Source: Sphingomonas sp. KRR8
Lineage (GTDB): Bacteria > Pseudomonadota > Alphaproteobacteria > Sphingomonadales > Sphingomonadaceae
Assembly (NCBI RefSeq): GCF_023559245.1
Contig: NZ_CP097462.1
Span: 310,001-374,000, forward strand
Reading direction: 5' to 3'
Length of the DNA stretch: 64,000 nt
The notes under the pieces were generated by a model. It had not been told where the DNA came from. It made no database searches and saw only the letters and a program-made list of their open reading frames with translations. Shown here in pieces: positions 1-8,288 of the stretch. How positions within the stretch are numbered: the first letter of the stretch is position 1; the number at the start of each line of letters is the position of its first letter. Made by a program: the position numbers and the translations under genes.

Positions 1-1
1 C

Positions 2-109
2 CTGTCGCGGGTCGAAGTCGGCGAGGCCTACATGCTGGCCGACGGCGTGTGGCGGATTCGGTCCGCCGGTCAGCCGGCGCCGGTGCCGGCCTATTGCACT
101 GGCGGCTGA
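2..109 (+). CDS. C-terminal end of an unidentified protein (5' end outside window)
   Basis: An open frame runs from the window edge to a TGA at 107-109 and gives 35 residues ending in PVPAYCTGG. Codon use is the high-GC third-position pattern of the neighbours, which supports real coding. The tail overlaps the end of the opposite-strand gene at 91-801 by about 19 bases, a convergent arrangement that recurs in this genome. Too little is visible to name a family. Confidence 0.4.
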   Translation: MSRVEVGEAYMLADGVWRIRSAGQPAPVPAYCTGG

Positions 110-801
110 GGTTCGAACGAGGCGCGGTATTCGGGCTTGAGGCGGGCGAGCATGGCGGCGGTCAGCGGTAGGCTGACCTCATAGCTGCCTTCGGCATAAG
201 CGCCGGCGACATATGGGTCGGCCGTGACCAGCACATGATCCAGCCGCCCGTTGCGGTTGGTGTCGGCCAGGGTCAGGCTGACGTCTTTCAGCGGCGGGCA
301 GTCGCCGAACATGTCCGACTTGTTCACCGGTTCCTGCCGCCGCTTGGCACGCTCGCGGTCGAGCAGCGCGCAGAACGGCTGGCGGATGGCGCCGTCCCAC
401 CAGCCGGAGCGCTGCAGGAGCGAATCGAGCTCGACCGCGCGTGCCAGGCGACGGTCCCACAGCACGGCGCGGGTGTAACTGTTGCCGTGAGCGCCGCCTG
501 TGAAGGTGTAGGTCGAGGCCGACAGCGAAAGGAGGCGGGGTGTCTGGCCCGCCGTTTTCCAGTCGCGCTCGAAGGAGTAGCGCATATCGGCCAGGAGTGA
601 GTTCATCTTCCGTCGCGCCGCCCGGTCAAGCAGCACATCGCGCCGGAGATCCCTCAGCTGCCTGGCGGCATCGGTGCGGAAGCGGCGATCGAGTGCGGGA
701 ACAGCAGCGGCCTCGGCGGACCAGCGGTAGCGGAAGTCGACGTACCCGGACTTGCTGGCGATGGTGACCGGAGCGGCCGCGACGAGAAGGAGCGTCAGCA
801 T
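91..801 (-). CDS. Secreted DUF4163/DUF3298 (RsiV/PdaC-like) domain protein
   Basis: A 236-residue protein with a short N-terminal signal peptide (hydrophobic run LTLLLVAAA followed by a small-residue cleavage region). Around residues 90-115 it carries STYTFTGGAHGNSYT, the GGAH motif typical of the DUF4163/DUF3298 domain pair found in RsiV-like and PdaC-like exported proteins. A C-terminal segment (LADTNRNGRLDHVLV) resembles a calcium-loop-like turn. The start ATG at 799-801 has a purine-rich AGGGGTG just upstream. It is divergent from the atp operon. The biochemical role is unknown; the family is often peptidoglycan- or lysozyme-related, but nothing in this sequence proves that. Confidence 0.7.
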   Translation of the reverse strand: MLTLLLVAAAPVTIASKSGYVDFRYRWSAEAAAVPALDRRFRTDAARQLRDLRRDVLLDRAARRKMNSLLADMRYSFERDWKTAGQTPRLLSLSASTYTFTGGAHGNSYTRAVLWDRRLARAVELDSLLQRSGWWDGAIRQPFCALLDRERAKRRQEPVNKSDMFGDCPPLKDVSLTLADTNRNGRLDHVLVTADPYVAGAYAEGSYEVSLPLTAAMLARLKPEYRASFEPQPPVQ

Positions 802-846
802 GGTGCACCCCTACGCCCAGCTCGCTTGATCGACCAGCGGCAACGG

Positions 847-874
847 TTGACCTCCGCGCCCTCGCTGCTAAAGG
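847..874 (+). promoter_or_regulatory. Possible sigma-70 promoter of the atp operon
   Basis: TTGACC at 847-852 is followed after 16 bases by TAAAGG at 869-874. The -35 is good and the -10 weak. It lies about 100 bases upstream of atpI in the divergent region. This is an inference from sequence only. Confidence 0.3.
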
Positions 875-974
875 GGCGGCGCCTTGGCGGGCTGCTTGGC
901 CGCCATGTTCCTTGCCTTACGCGACGAACGCGCGACTTCTGCCGCGCCGCCGCGCACATGAAGGAGACGGGGTC

Positions 975-1286
975 ATGGTGGAAGAACAGCCCGGGGCGGA
1001 ACCGACGTCTTCTTCGGACGCGCGGCTCGACCGGCTCGAACAGCGAGTGGCCGAGGCGAAGCGGCGGGAAGATATGCGGGCCGGCAAGGGACCGCCGGCC
1101 GACGGCAACGAGCAGATGGGCCAGCGGGTGCTGTCCTATCTGCTGGGCGGTCTGCTCGGCGGTGCGTTGCTCGGCTGGCTGTTCGACGGCTGGTTCGGGA
1201 CGGGGCATGTGGCACTGGTGGTTGGGGTCGTGCTCGGCGCGATCGGCGGCTTCTGGAGCATCATCAAATTGTCGATGCGCAGTTAA
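975..1286 (+). CDS. atpI: ATP synthase protein I (AtpI)
   Basis: A 103-residue membrane protein that opens the F0 operon. The first 50 residues are charged; two hydrophobic segments follow (VLSYLLGGLLGGALLGWLF and VALVVGVVLGAIGGFW), the AtpI/Gene1 pattern. AtpI assists assembly of the c-ring or magnesium uptake in other bacteria. I chose the ATG at 975 because AAGGAG at 961-966 sits 8 bases upstream; a longer in-frame start at 912 has no such site. It is followed by atpB after 12 bases. Confidence 0.88.
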   Translation: MVEEQPGAEPTSSSDARLDRLEQRVAEAKRREDMRAGKGPPADGNEQMGQRVLSYLLGGLLGGALLGWLFDGWFGTGHVALVVGVVLGAIGGFWSIIKLSMRS

Positions 1287-1298
1287 GGAACGAGGCAA

Positions 1299-2090
1299 GT
1301 GGCGGCTCAATCGGGCAAGATCGATCCGATGCACCAGTTTAAGGTCGAACCCCTGTTCGGCCAGGACTGGACCATTGCGGGTCACTCGATCGCCTTCACC
1401 AACTCGGCGCTGTGGATGGCGCTGACGGGCCTCGTGATCTGGGCCTTCATGCTTGGCGGCATGAAGCGTGAACTGGTGCCCGGCCGCTGGCAGGTGATGG
1501 TCGAGGGAGTGACCGGCTTCATCACCAACATGCTGGACGCCAACATCGGCCCTGCCGGGCGCAAATATGTGCCCTATGTCTTCACCCTGTTCATGTTCAT
1601 CCTGGTTGCCAACGTGCTCGGCCTGCTGCCGTTCGGCGTGGTTCCCGGGGTGCACCCGTTCACCGTCACCAGTCACCTGACCGTCACCGGCGTGCTGGCG
1701 ATCGTGTCCTTTTCGATCGTGCTGATCGTCGGCTTCGCCAAGCACAAGCTGCACTTCTTCAGCCTGTTTGTGCCGCACGGCACGCCGCTGCCGATGATCC
1801 CCTTCATCTTCCTGGTGGAGCTGTTCAGCTTCCTCGTGCGCCCGTTCAGCCTCGGGCTGCGGCTGTTCGTCGCGATGACCGCTGGGCACATCCTGCTCAA
1901 GGTGCTCGCGGGCTTTGTCATCAATGGCCTCAATGCCGACGCACTGTGGGTGGCCCCGGTGGTCAGCCTGCCGTCGCTCATCCTGATGATCGGGATCAGC
2001 GCGCTCGAGCTGCTGGTCGCGGCCATCCAGGCTTATGTTTTCGCGCTGTTGACGTCGCTGTACCTCAACGACGCCATCAACCTTCACTAA
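1299..2090 (+). CDS. atpB: ATP synthase F0 subunit a
   Basis: A 263-residue integral membrane subunit that forms the proton half-channels beside the c-ring. The conserved C-terminal region is present, with FSLGLRLF around residues 183-190; its arginine (R188) corresponds to the essential channel arginine of subunit a. The region around ALELLVAAIQAYVFALL is the classic last helix. The start is GTG at 1299; the N-terminus AAQSGKIDPMHQF matches the pattern of sphingomonad AtpB, although a second ATG lies at 1329. The gene is second in atpI-B-E-F'-F. Confidence 0.96.
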   Translation: MAAQSGKIDPMHQFKVEPLFGQDWTIAGHSIAFTNSALWMALTGLVIWAFMLGGMKRELVPGRWQVMVEGVTGFITNMLDANIGPAGRKYVPYVFTLFMFILVANVLGLLPFGVVPGVHPFTVTSHLTVTGVLAIVSFSIVLIVGFAKHKLHFFSLFVPHGTPLPMIPFIFLVELFSFLVRPFSLGLRLFVAMTAGHILLKVLAGFVINGLNADALWVAPVVSLPSLILMIGISALELLVAAIQAYVFALLTSLYLNDAINLH

Positions 2091-2120
2091 CAACGACGAT
2101 ACACAAAGGGAGTTTTCACC

Positions 2121-2348
2121 ATGGACGCAAATGCCGCCAAGCTTCTCGGTGCCGGTCTTGCCGCGATCGGCGTTGGCATGGCCGCGCTGGGCGTGGGCAA
2201 CGTGTTCGGCTCGTTCCTCGAGAGCGCGCTTCGGAATCCGGCCGCCGCTGACAGCCAGCAGGGCCGTCTGTTCATCGGCTTCGCCGCCGCCGAGCTTCTC
2301 GGCCTGCTGGCGTTCGTCGTGGCGATGATCCTGCTGTTCGTCGCGTAA
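2121..2348 (+). CDS. atpE: ATP synthase F0 subunit c
   Basis: A 75-residue hairpin proteolipid with two hydrophobic helices and the polar loop ALRNPAA (36-42). The ion-binding carboxylate is E58 in GFAAAELLGLL. A strong AAAGGGAG site lies 10 or more bases before ATG 2121. It is the high-copy ring subunit of F0. It is followed by a 106-base spacer that contains a long hairpin (see the repeat at 2366-2433) before the b' gene. Confidence 0.97.
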   Translation: MDANAAKLLGAGLAAIGVGMAALGVGNVFGSFLESALRNPAAADSQQGRLFIGFAAAELLGLLAFVVAMILLFVA

Positions 2349-2365
2349 CGCACTGAACAACCCCG

Positions 2366-2433
2366 CGTTCAGCCTGAGCCTGGCGAGGCCGATCCACTCA
2401 TTGGATCCAGCTTCGACAAGCTCAGGGTAAGCG
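2366..2433. repeat. REP-like inverted repeat / long hairpin between atpE and the b' gene
   Basis: Arms at 2366-2388 and 2410-2433 are imperfect inverted copies sharing the core CCTGAGC-N-TG-N-CGA (about 18 of 24 positions match). The right arm reads GCTTCGACAAGCTCAGGG. Between them GATCCA (2391-2396) and TGGATC (2402-2407) extend the same fold. The whole 68 bases can therefore form one long hairpin inside the atp operon. The TTCGACAAGCTCAGG core resembles a repetitive extragenic palindrome that I recall from sphingomonad genomes. Confidence 0.75.
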
Positions 2434-2454
2434 CAAATACACTCGGCGAGACCC

Positions 2455-2949
2455 ATGCCTCAAATCGCGCAAATCGGCGAAATCTACATGTCCCAGCTGT
2501 TCTGGCTGGTGATATTTTTCGGCGCGATCTTCGTGATCGTGGGTCTCGGCATGGTGCCGAAGATCCAGGGCACGGTGGACGCGCGGGATGCCCGAATCGC
2601 CGCTGACCTGGCGGAAGCAGCCAGCGCGCGGTCGACGGCCGACAGCCTTGAAGCGGACCATCGCGAGTCGATGGATCGGGGACGGGCCGAGGCCGCACGG
2701 CTTGCCGCCGAGGCCAAGGCCGAGGCCGCAAAAGCGACCGAGGCGCAAGTTGCAGCGGCCGATCAGGTTTCCGCCGGCAAGCTCGAGGAGGCCTCACGGC
2801 GCATCGCGGAAGCGCGTTCGTCGGCCCAGGCCGAGATCGAGAATGTGGCGGCGGAGGCCGCGGCGGCGATGGTCGCCCGGGTGGCCGGACTGACCGTCGA
2901 CGAAGGCACCGCCCGCGCCGCCGTCCAGCAGGAGCTCGTCCGTGGCTGA
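2455..2949 (+). CDS. atpF': ATP synthase F0 subunit b' (AtpF', AtpG-type)
   Basis: A 164-residue protein with one N-terminal membrane helix (QLFWLVIFFGAIFVIVGLG, about residues 14-32) followed by an Ala/Glu-rich coiled coil typical of the peripheral stalk. Photosynthetic and alphaproteobacterial F0 operons carry two divergent b genes, and this is the first. Its TGA at 2947-2949 overlaps the GTG start of the second b gene by 8 bases, which implies coupled translation and fits the expected b/b' heterodimer. Confidence 0.93.
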   Translation: MPQIAQIGEIYMSQLFWLVIFFGAIFVIVGLGMVPKIQGTVDARDARIAADLAEAASARSTADSLEADHRESMDRGRAEAARLAAEAKAEAAKATEAQVAAADQVSAGKLEEASRRIAEARSSAQAEIENVAAEAAAAMVARVAGLTVDEGTARAAVQQELVRG

Positions 2950-3493
2950 TCCCGTGACCCAGAAGACGCACATCGAGGTCGAGGCGGGCGCCGAGCATCA
3001 CGTCGATCCCAGTGCGCTTGGCTTTGATGCCACCATGCTGGTCGGACTGGCGATGCTGGTCGTCATCCTGCTGATGCTGTGGAAGAAGGTTCCCGCGGCG
3101 ATCGGCAAGTCGCTTGACACCAAGATCGCAGCGATCCGCGCGCAGCTCGACGAAGCGGCCGAGCTGCGCAAGGAAGCCGAGGCGCTCAAGGCCGAGTATC
3201 AGGCACGCTTCGCCGCCGCCGACCAGGAAAGCGCGGCGATGCTAAAGCGTGCTCGTCACGAGGCAGACGCGATCCGCACCAAGGCCGAGGCCGACGCTGC
3301 CCAGCTGGTGGAGCGTCGCACTCGCATGGCCGAGGACAAGATCGCAGCCGAGGAGCGCGCCGCGCTTCAGCAGCTTCGCGCCACGGCGGCCGACGCCGCT
3401 GCCAAGGCCGCAGCCCGGATCATTGCCGAGCGGCACGACGGCAGCGCCGACAAGGCGATCATCGATCAGGCGATCGCGGGCCTTGGACGTTAA
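2942..3493 (+). CDS. atpF: ATP synthase F0 subunit b
   Basis: A 183-residue peripheral-stalk subunit. About 30 polar residues precede a membrane helix (ATMLVGLAMLVVILLMLW), then a long charged coiled coil with repeated KAEA/AEA motifs. The GTG start at 2942 lies within the end of the b' gene. The F1 genes are not here; alphaproteobacteria usually keep them in a separate operon. The gene is followed immediately by an intrinsic terminator that ends the operon. Confidence 0.93.
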   Translation: MADPVTQKTHIEVEAGAEHHVDPSALGFDATMLVGLAMLVVILLMLWKKVPAAIGKSLDTKIAAIRAQLDEAAELRKEAEALKAEYQARFAAADQESAAMLKRARHEADAIRTKAEADAAQLVERRTRMAEDKIAAEERAALQQLRATAADAAAKAAARIIAERHDGSADKAIIDQAIAGLGR

Positions 3494-3516
3494 GCGCTTC
3501 GATCATCAGAATTGAG

Positions 3517-3549
3517 AAGGGCCGCGGAGCCATCCGGCGGCCCTTTTTC
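3517..3549 (+). terminator. Intrinsic terminator of the atp F0 operon
   Basis: A perfect 9-bp stem, AAGGGCCGC (3517-3525) with GCGGCCCTT (3537-3545), an 11-base loop and a run of T at 3544-3548. It begins about 23 bases after the atpF stop. Confidence 0.93.
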
Positions 3550-3563
3550 TTGGGCAGCGACAC

Positions 3564-5066
3564 TCAGCCGGGAAGAAAGGTGTCCGGACCCACTCCTCTC
3601 TTCCGCCAGTAACGGGTAAGCCCGAGATCATCGCACAGGCCTTCGAACCTGGCATCCTGTCGGACGGCAACGAGGGGTGGCATGAACAGCCATTGGGTGC
3701 GGCACCAGCTTGGCGCGTTTGCCACAAAGCTATGGGCGGCGACCGGTCGCCCAACGGCGAGCGGACCTTTGCTCCGCAGCAGGGCGTCGATCACCAGATA
3801 AGCGGCATCCACCTCTCCCAAGGCACTGAGCGTCATCGCGGCGTAGGTCGCCTGCCCGGGACTGCGTTGGGCCGCCGCGAGATTGGCTTCACGCGCCTGC
3901 GCCACCCTCGCCTGACTGGGGTCGGCCAGTGCAGCCAGGGTCGGCTCCCACTGGCTGCGCAAGATCGGATGGGCGTTTGCGGCAGGGTTTGCCGGGCTGC
4001 CGAGCATTTCCGCTGCCGCTGCCGTTCGTCCGGAGTAGGCCAGCACCATGAAGCGCGCGTTCCAGACGAGGGCATGCGACGGCCACAACGGCATCAAGCG
4101 CTCGCTGAGCGCCAGGGCATCCTGGGTTCGACCGGCGGTCCAGAGCCTGAGGACACGGCGCCATTGCGGGGTCGGCGAACTGGGCGCCGCCGCCGCCGCC
4201 CGTTCGTTGATTGGCCACGATCGCCGCGTGAGGCCGGCGGCCTGGAGGAAAGACGTCAGGCTTCCAAGGACGTGGAGGTTGTCGGGCGCCGTGCCGAGCA
4301 GAGCCTGAAGCCCGTCCTCGATCTCGGACCAGTCCATTCGGCCGGCATTGAGGTCGAGCATTGCAAGCCTGGCATGCGGCTCTCCCGGGTCACGCTGAAG
4401 AGCGTCACGGGCGCAGGTCTCCGCATGCCGCAGGCTGTCGGCCGGATTGGCGCTGCCTCCGTTGTACGCGCTCGTCTCCTCCGCCAACGCCATCAAGCCG
4501 AGTGCTCGCGAACTCCGTGGGTCGAGCGTCATGGCCTTGCGCAAGGGCGGCAGCGCTGCGCCGGCCTGCAGGGGAACCGCGTCCCGCAGCAGCACGTCGC
4601 CCCGGTCCGTCCACTGCTTCGCGTCGGTGAGTTCGCGCTCGGTCCGCAAGCGCAAGATTGCCGCGCCCACAGCCGCCAGGGCCATGGCCGCTCCACCCAT
4701 GAGCAACGCCCGACGACCCACGGTTCGCTGCCCGGACCCAGCCTCCGCATGGCTGGTCGTCAGTCGGTAGCCAACCCGCGGCACCGTTTCGATGAGGACT
4801 TCGCCTTCACTGGTGCGGTCGAGTGCCCGGCGGAGGTTGCCGACCGCGCGGTTAAGGCTGTCATCGCCGACCTGGGCGTTACCCCACAGGCGATTGAACA
4901 GCTCGCGGCGCGGCAGCACCTCGCCCTCACGATCAACGAGTTCCAGGAGAAGTCGCATGACAAGCGGTTCGATCACCGCTTCACCGCCGGGTCCGGTGAC
5001 TCGGCGGCGCGCCGGATCGATCGCGAGGCCGGCTAGCGAAAGAGGAGCATATCCCGACGCGTCCAT
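3564..5066 (-). CDS. CadC-like transmembrane winged-helix regulator with TPR-type sensor domain
   Basis: A 500-residue protein. Residues 8-103 form an OmpR/CadC-type winged helix (LFNRLWGN, DDSLNRAVGNLRRAL and the wing VPRVGYRL). Residues about 120-138 form a single membrane helix (ALLMGGAAMALAAVGAAI) behind a basic cytoplasmic stretch. The rest is an alanine-rich helical repeat domain resembling TPRs, predicted in the periplasm. I chose ATG at 5064-5066 because GAGGTGAG stands just upstream; an in-frame ATG 36 bases earlier lacks one. It is divergent from the PEP-CTERM gene, with a direct repeat in the shared region. It may control that neighbour; the signal is unknown. Confidence 0.78.
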   Translation of the reverse strand: MDASGYAPLSLAGLAIDPARRRVTGPGGEAVIEPLVMRLLLELVDREGEVLPRRELFNRLWGNAQVGDDSLNRAVGNLRRALDRTSEGEVLIETVPRVGYRLTTSHAEAGSGQRTVGRRALLMGGAAMALAAVGAAILRLRTERELTDAKQWTDRGDVLLRDAVPLQAGAALPPLRKAMTLDPRSSRALGLMALAEETSAYNGGSANPADSLRHAETCARDALQRDPGEPHARLAMLDLNAGRMDWSEIEDGLQALLGTAPDNLHVLGSLTSFLQAAGLTRRSWPINERAAAAAPSSPTPQWRRVLRLWTAGRTQDALALSERLMPLWPSHALVWNARFMVLAYSGRTAAAAEMLGSPANPAANAHPILRSQWEPTLAALADPSQARVAQAREANLAAAQRSPGQATYAAMTLSALGEVDAAYLVIDALLRSKGPLAVGRPVAAHSFVANAPSWCRTQWLFMPPLVAVRQDARFEGLCDDLGLTRYWRKRGVGPDTFLPG

Positions 5067-5080
5067 CCGATTCTCACCTC

Positions 5081-5098
5081 TGATCGGCAGATGATCGG
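5081..5098. promoter_or_regulatory. Direct repeat TGATCGG x2, candidate site for the CadC-like regulator
   Basis: TGATCGG occurs at 5081-5087 and again at 5092-5098, with 11 bases between repeat starts. OmpR-family winged-helix proteins typically bind tandem half sites spaced by about one helical turn. The repeat lies in the 119-base divergent region, immediately upstream of the regulator's own start. Confidence 0.4.
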
Positions 5099-5185
5099 TC
5101 AATCATCATGGCTCAACAGCGGCCTGACGCCAAGTCTTCGCCCGCAGACCGATCCCAGGGTCGGCGAGAAAGGGAGATCAGGACC

Positions 5186-5770
5186 ATGCAGGTGATCACG
5201 AGAGCCATTATTGCTGGCGCCATGCTGTCGAGCACGGCGCCGCTGTTTGCGGCGGTGTTGCCCTTCACGGGCACGGTGACGGGAGTAAGCAGCCTGGTGG
5301 GCGCGGACGCGAGTTGCGCGCCGCTTACCTTCAGGTCGGTGATCAACCCTTCTAGTACGACGGGCTTCTCCTCACTCGGCAACTTCACCTACGGTACCAG
5401 CACCTGCCTCTCTCCGGGCGGAGGCAGTTCCTTTGGCACGTTCACGATCGATTTCGGCGTCGACGCCTTCAATGGCACATTCAACGGAGGATCAACGCCC
5501 ACCAGCACGCCTGGGATCAGTGACACGGCCTGGCTCTTCACGATCCTGGGCGGCACCGGCAGGTTCGCCGGGGCGTCCGGCACGTTCCAGGGAGCGGGCC
5601 TGGCGGACGCCCGGACGCGCCCCACGCAAGTCGCCATCTCCTTCATCGGCAACATCAACGCGCCCGCCGTGCCGGAACCCGGTTCATGGTTGCTGATGCT
5701 GCTTGGCTTCGGATGCGTCGGGTTCACACTGCGTCGAGGTGCCGGCAGCATGATGAAGCAGGTCGCCTGA
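5186..5770 (+). CDS. Exported PEPxxWA-CTERM sorting-domain protein
   Basis: A 194-residue protein with a signal peptide (TRAIIAGAMLSSTAPLFAA). The mature part is Gly/Ser/Thr-rich and predicted beta-structured. The C-terminal tripartite tail is VPEPGSW, a hydrophobic helix (LLMLLGFGCVGFTL) and a basic end (RRGAG). This is the PEPxxWA-CTERM signal, which exosortase/EpsH systems recognise in sphingomonads; such proteins are usually surface or biofilm-matrix components. AGGGAG at 5171-5176 supports the ATG at 5186 over an upstream one at 5108. The exosortase itself is not in this window. It is divergent from the CadC-like regulator. Confidence 0.85.
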   Translation: MQVITRAIIAGAMLSSTAPLFAAVLPFTGTVTGVSSLVGADASCAPLTFRSVINPSSTTGFSSLGNFTYGTSTCLSPGGGSSFGTFTIDFGVDAFNGTFNGGSTPTSTPGISDTAWLFTILGGTGRFAGASGTFQGAGLADARTRPTQVAISFIGNINAPAVPEPGSWLLMLLGFGCVGFTLRRGAGSMMKQVA

Positions 5771-5783
5771 CGACTGGGTTCGC

Positions 5784-7808
5784 CTACGGCACGTTCTCTG
5801 TCAGCAGGTCGTAGGTCGCGACCAGTTCTTCCTTCTGGTTGAAGATCTCGACGGCCCAGCGGACGACACCGGTGTCCTCGCTCTTGAGACTCTTGGAGCG
5901 GACGGTCAGCTCCACCCGCATCGAATCGCCGGGGTAGAGCGGCGTCAGGAAGCGGAGGTTCTCGAGGCCCGTATTGGCCAGCACGGGACCGGGCGCTGGG
6001 TCGACAAAAAGGCCGGCGGCGAAGCTCAGGATCAGATAGCCGTGGGCAACCCGGCCTTCGAAGATCGGTGAAGCCTTGGCGGCTTCCTCGTCCATGTGGG
6101 CGTAGAAGGTGTCGCCGGTGAAGTGGGCGAAATGCTCGATGTCCTCGACCGTCACGGTGCGGCTGGCGGTCTTGAGCGTGTCGCCGATGTGCAGTTCGCT
6201 CATGCGCTTGCGGAACGGGTGGGCGTCGATGACATGCTTCGGCCCGCCGGGGATGTACTGGTCGGTGATGGCAGCGATCATGGCGGGCGACGACTGGATG
6301 GCCGTACGCTGCATGTAGTGGGCAACGCCGCGGATGCCGCCCATCTCCTCGCCGCCGCCGGCACGGCCGGGGCCGCCATGGACCAGCACCGGCAGCGGCG
6401 AACCGTGGCCGGTCGAGTCCTTGGCGTTCGTGCGGTCGATGACCAGCATCCGGCCGTGATGACTTCCCGCGCCGAGCACGAAGTCACGCGCGGCCTCTGG
6501 CGAATGGGTGAAGAGGGACAGGACGAGGCTGCCGCGCCCGCGATTGGCCAGCGCCACGGCGTCGTTGAGGTCGCGGTAAGGCATCACGGTCGCGACCGGG
6601 CCGAACGGCTCGACGTCATGGACCGCGTCGCACGACCAGGGATCATCGGCGCGCAGCAGGATCGGCGAGAGGAAGGCGCCGCCATCGGGACCGACGCTGG
6701 CGTGGAGATCGCCCGCCACGACCCGCGCGCCTTGGGCGGTGATCGCGCTCACCGCCTCGCGCACGCTGTCGCGCTGGGCACGGCTGACCAGCGCGCCCAT
6801 GCGGGTGTCCTCGGCACGCGGATCGCCGACCCTGGTGACTGCGAGGCGGTCGCGAATGGCGGCCTCAACCGCGTCGATGTGCGCTGCTGGAGCCATCGCG
6901 CGGCGGATGGCGGTGCACTTCTGCCCCGCCTTGACCGTCATCTCGGTCACCACTTCCTGCACGAATAGGTCGAATTCGGGTGTGCCGGGAGCGGCATCCG
7001 GGCCGAGGATGGAGGCGTTGAGGCTGTCCTGCTCGGCGATGAATTTAACGCTGTTGCGCTGGATGGCGGGATGGGTTCGAAGCTTGAGCGCAGTCGCCGC
7101 CGAGCCGGTAAAGCTCACCACGTCCTGTCCCGACAGATGGTCGAACAGGTCGCCCACGCCGCCGACGATCAGTTGCACCGCGCCGAGCGGCAGGATGTCG
7201 GCCTCGATCATCACCCGAAAGGCGGCCTCGCACAGCCAGGCGGTGGCACTGGCTGGCTTCACGATCGCCGGAACTCCGGCGAGGATCGTCGGGGCGAGCT
7301 TCTCCAGCATACCCCAGACAGGGAAATTGAAGGCATTGATGTGGACCGCCACGCCCTGCAGCGAGGTGAAGATGTGCTGGCCGACGAACAGCCCGGACTT
7401 GCTCAGGGGCTCAAGCTGGCCATCGAGCAGCACGTGCGCGTCCGGCAGCTCGCGCCGGCCCTTCGAGGAAAAGGAGAGGAGCGTGCCGGCGCCGCCCTCG
7501 ATGTCGATCCAGCCATCCTTGCGGGTGCAGCCGGTGGCGTAGTTGAGCTCGTACAGCTCTTCCTTGCGAGCAAGGACGGCGAGGCCGAGCGCCTTGAGCA
7601 TCCGGGCGCGCTCGTGGAAGGTCAGGCGGCGCAGGGCGGGGCCGCCGACGTCCCGCGCGAAGGCCGCCATGGCGCCAAAGTCGAGCCCGCCAGAGCCGGT
7701 CAGGGCAACGGTGCTGCCGTCCACCGCCGAGGGCAATTCCGTCAGGGTGGCCGTGTCACCGGGGGTCCACTGGCCGCGAGCGTAGTTGAGAAGCTGGGGA
7801 GTTTTCAT
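5784..7808 (-). CDS. paaZ: PaaZ: oxepin-CoA hydrolase / 3-oxo-5,6-dehydrosuberyl-CoA semialdehyde dehydrogenase
   Basis: A 674-residue fusion, the usual PaaZ length. Residues 1 to about 520 are an aldehyde dehydrogenase with catalytic Glu259 ([11 protein letters not shown]) and Cys298 (KAGQKCTA). Residues about 535-674 are a MaoC-type (R)-hydratase with the motif [16 protein letters not shown], then [10 protein letters not shown]. PaaZ opens the oxepin ring of 2-oxepin-2(3H)-ylidene-CoA and oxidises the resulting aldehyde, the committing step of the aerobic phenylacetate route. It lies on the minus strand, separated from paaG by the PilZ gene on the other strand. Its stop is 13 bases from the end of the PEP-CTERM gene. 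Confidence 0.96.
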   Translation of the reverse strand: MKTPQLLNYARGQWTPGDTATLTELPSAVDGSTVALTGSGGLDFGAMAAFARDVGGPALRRLTFHERARMLKALGLAVLARKEELYELNYATGCTRKDGWIDIEGGAGTLLSFSSKGRRELPDAHVLLDGQLEPLSKSGLFVGQHIFTSLQGVAVHINAFNFPVWGMLEKLAPTILAGVPAIVKPASATAWLCEAAFRVMIEADILPLGAVQLIVGGVGDLFDHLSGQDVVSFTGSAATALKLRTHPAIQRNSVKFIAEQDSLNASILGPDAAPGTPEFDLFVQEVVTEMTVKAGQKCTAIRRAMAPAAHIDAVEAAIRDRLAVTRVGDPRAEDTRMGALVSRAQRDSVREAVSAITAQGARVVAGDLHASVGPDGGAFLSPILLRADDPWSCDAVHDVEPFGPVATVMPYRDLNDAVALANRGRGSLVLSLFTHSPEAARDFVLGAGSHHGRMLVIDRTNAKDSTGHGSPLPVLVHGGPGRAGGGEEMGGIRGVAHYMQRTAIQSSPAMIAAITDQYIPGGPKHVIDAHPFRKRMSELHIGDTLKTASRTVTVEDIEHFAHFTGDTFYAHMDEEAAKASPIFEGRVAHGYLILSFAAGLFVDPAPGPVLANTGLENLRFLTPLYPGDSMRVELTVRSKSLKSEDTGVVRWAVEIFNQKEELVATYDLLTENVP

Positions 7809-7916
7809 GGCGGCTTTCTAGGCGATGTCCCGCCTCAGGCGAAGAGCAGGCGACACCGGTCCGCTTTGGAGTTTTCGGAAAGCAATCTTTGGGTTCCGGC
7901 ACCGCATGCCGCCCGC

Positions 7917-8282
7917 ATGACCCACGACTCTCTTTGGCAACGTGAATTGTGGGCGACGGACGGTCCGGGCCGGCCGATGCGCTGGCGTCAAGGTATCCGC
8001 TGCAAGCTGAAGGCGCAGGTCTTGCTGCGTCGGTCCAACCGCGACAAGTTCCAGGTCGACGTCGACAACTTCTCGCGGCACGGATGCTGCCTCACCTTTG
8101 TAGACGAGCCCATTCTGGATGAACGGGTGTCGATCAAATTTGAAGGACTGGAACTGCTTGGCGCTGCGGTCTGCTGGATTCGTCATCGCCAGGTCGGCCT
8201 CGAGTTCGAGAAGCCGTTGCACGAGGCCGTGTTCGGCCACCTGGTCCAGAAGCTGGACGCCCGCTGCCCCGACCGGGGCTAG
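7917..8282 (+). CDS. PilZ-domain protein (putative c-di-GMP binder)
   Basis: A 121-residue single-domain protein. The PilZ signature appears in order: an arginine-rich RWRQGIR element near residue 21, then DNFSRHGCCLTF (the D/N-x-S-x-x-G motif) about 25 residues later. It ends with a beta strand typical of the fold (VGLEFEKPL). The first motif is not the textbook RxxxR, so c-di-GMP affinity is uncertain. The start ATG at 7917 is preferred; a second ATG lies at 7977. It sits alone on the plus strand between paaZ and paaG, and nothing ties it to phenylacetate metabolism except position. Confidence 0.8.
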   Translation: MTHDSLWQRELWATDGPGRPMRWRQGIRCKLKAQVLLRRSNRDKFQVDVDNFSRHGCCLTFVDEPILDERVSIKFEGLELLGAAVCWIRHRQVGLEFEKPLHEAVFGHLVQKLDARCPDRG

Positions 8283-8288
8283 AGGGGT

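Noticed and set aside
795..2456. A 553-codon open frame antisense to the atp genes
   Set aside because: It is a high-GC shadow of atpI, atpB and atpE, which are certain. It is rich in His/Asp/Arg/Gln without domains, as such shadows are.
975..3493. F0 genes without F1 genes as an incomplete ATP synthase
   Set aside because: Alphaproteobacteria normally keep the F0 and F1 operons apart, so this arrangement is expected.
7071..7916. A 282-codon extension in front of the PilZ gene
   Set aside because: It is antisense to paaZ and lacks a start signal; the PilZ domain begins at 7917.
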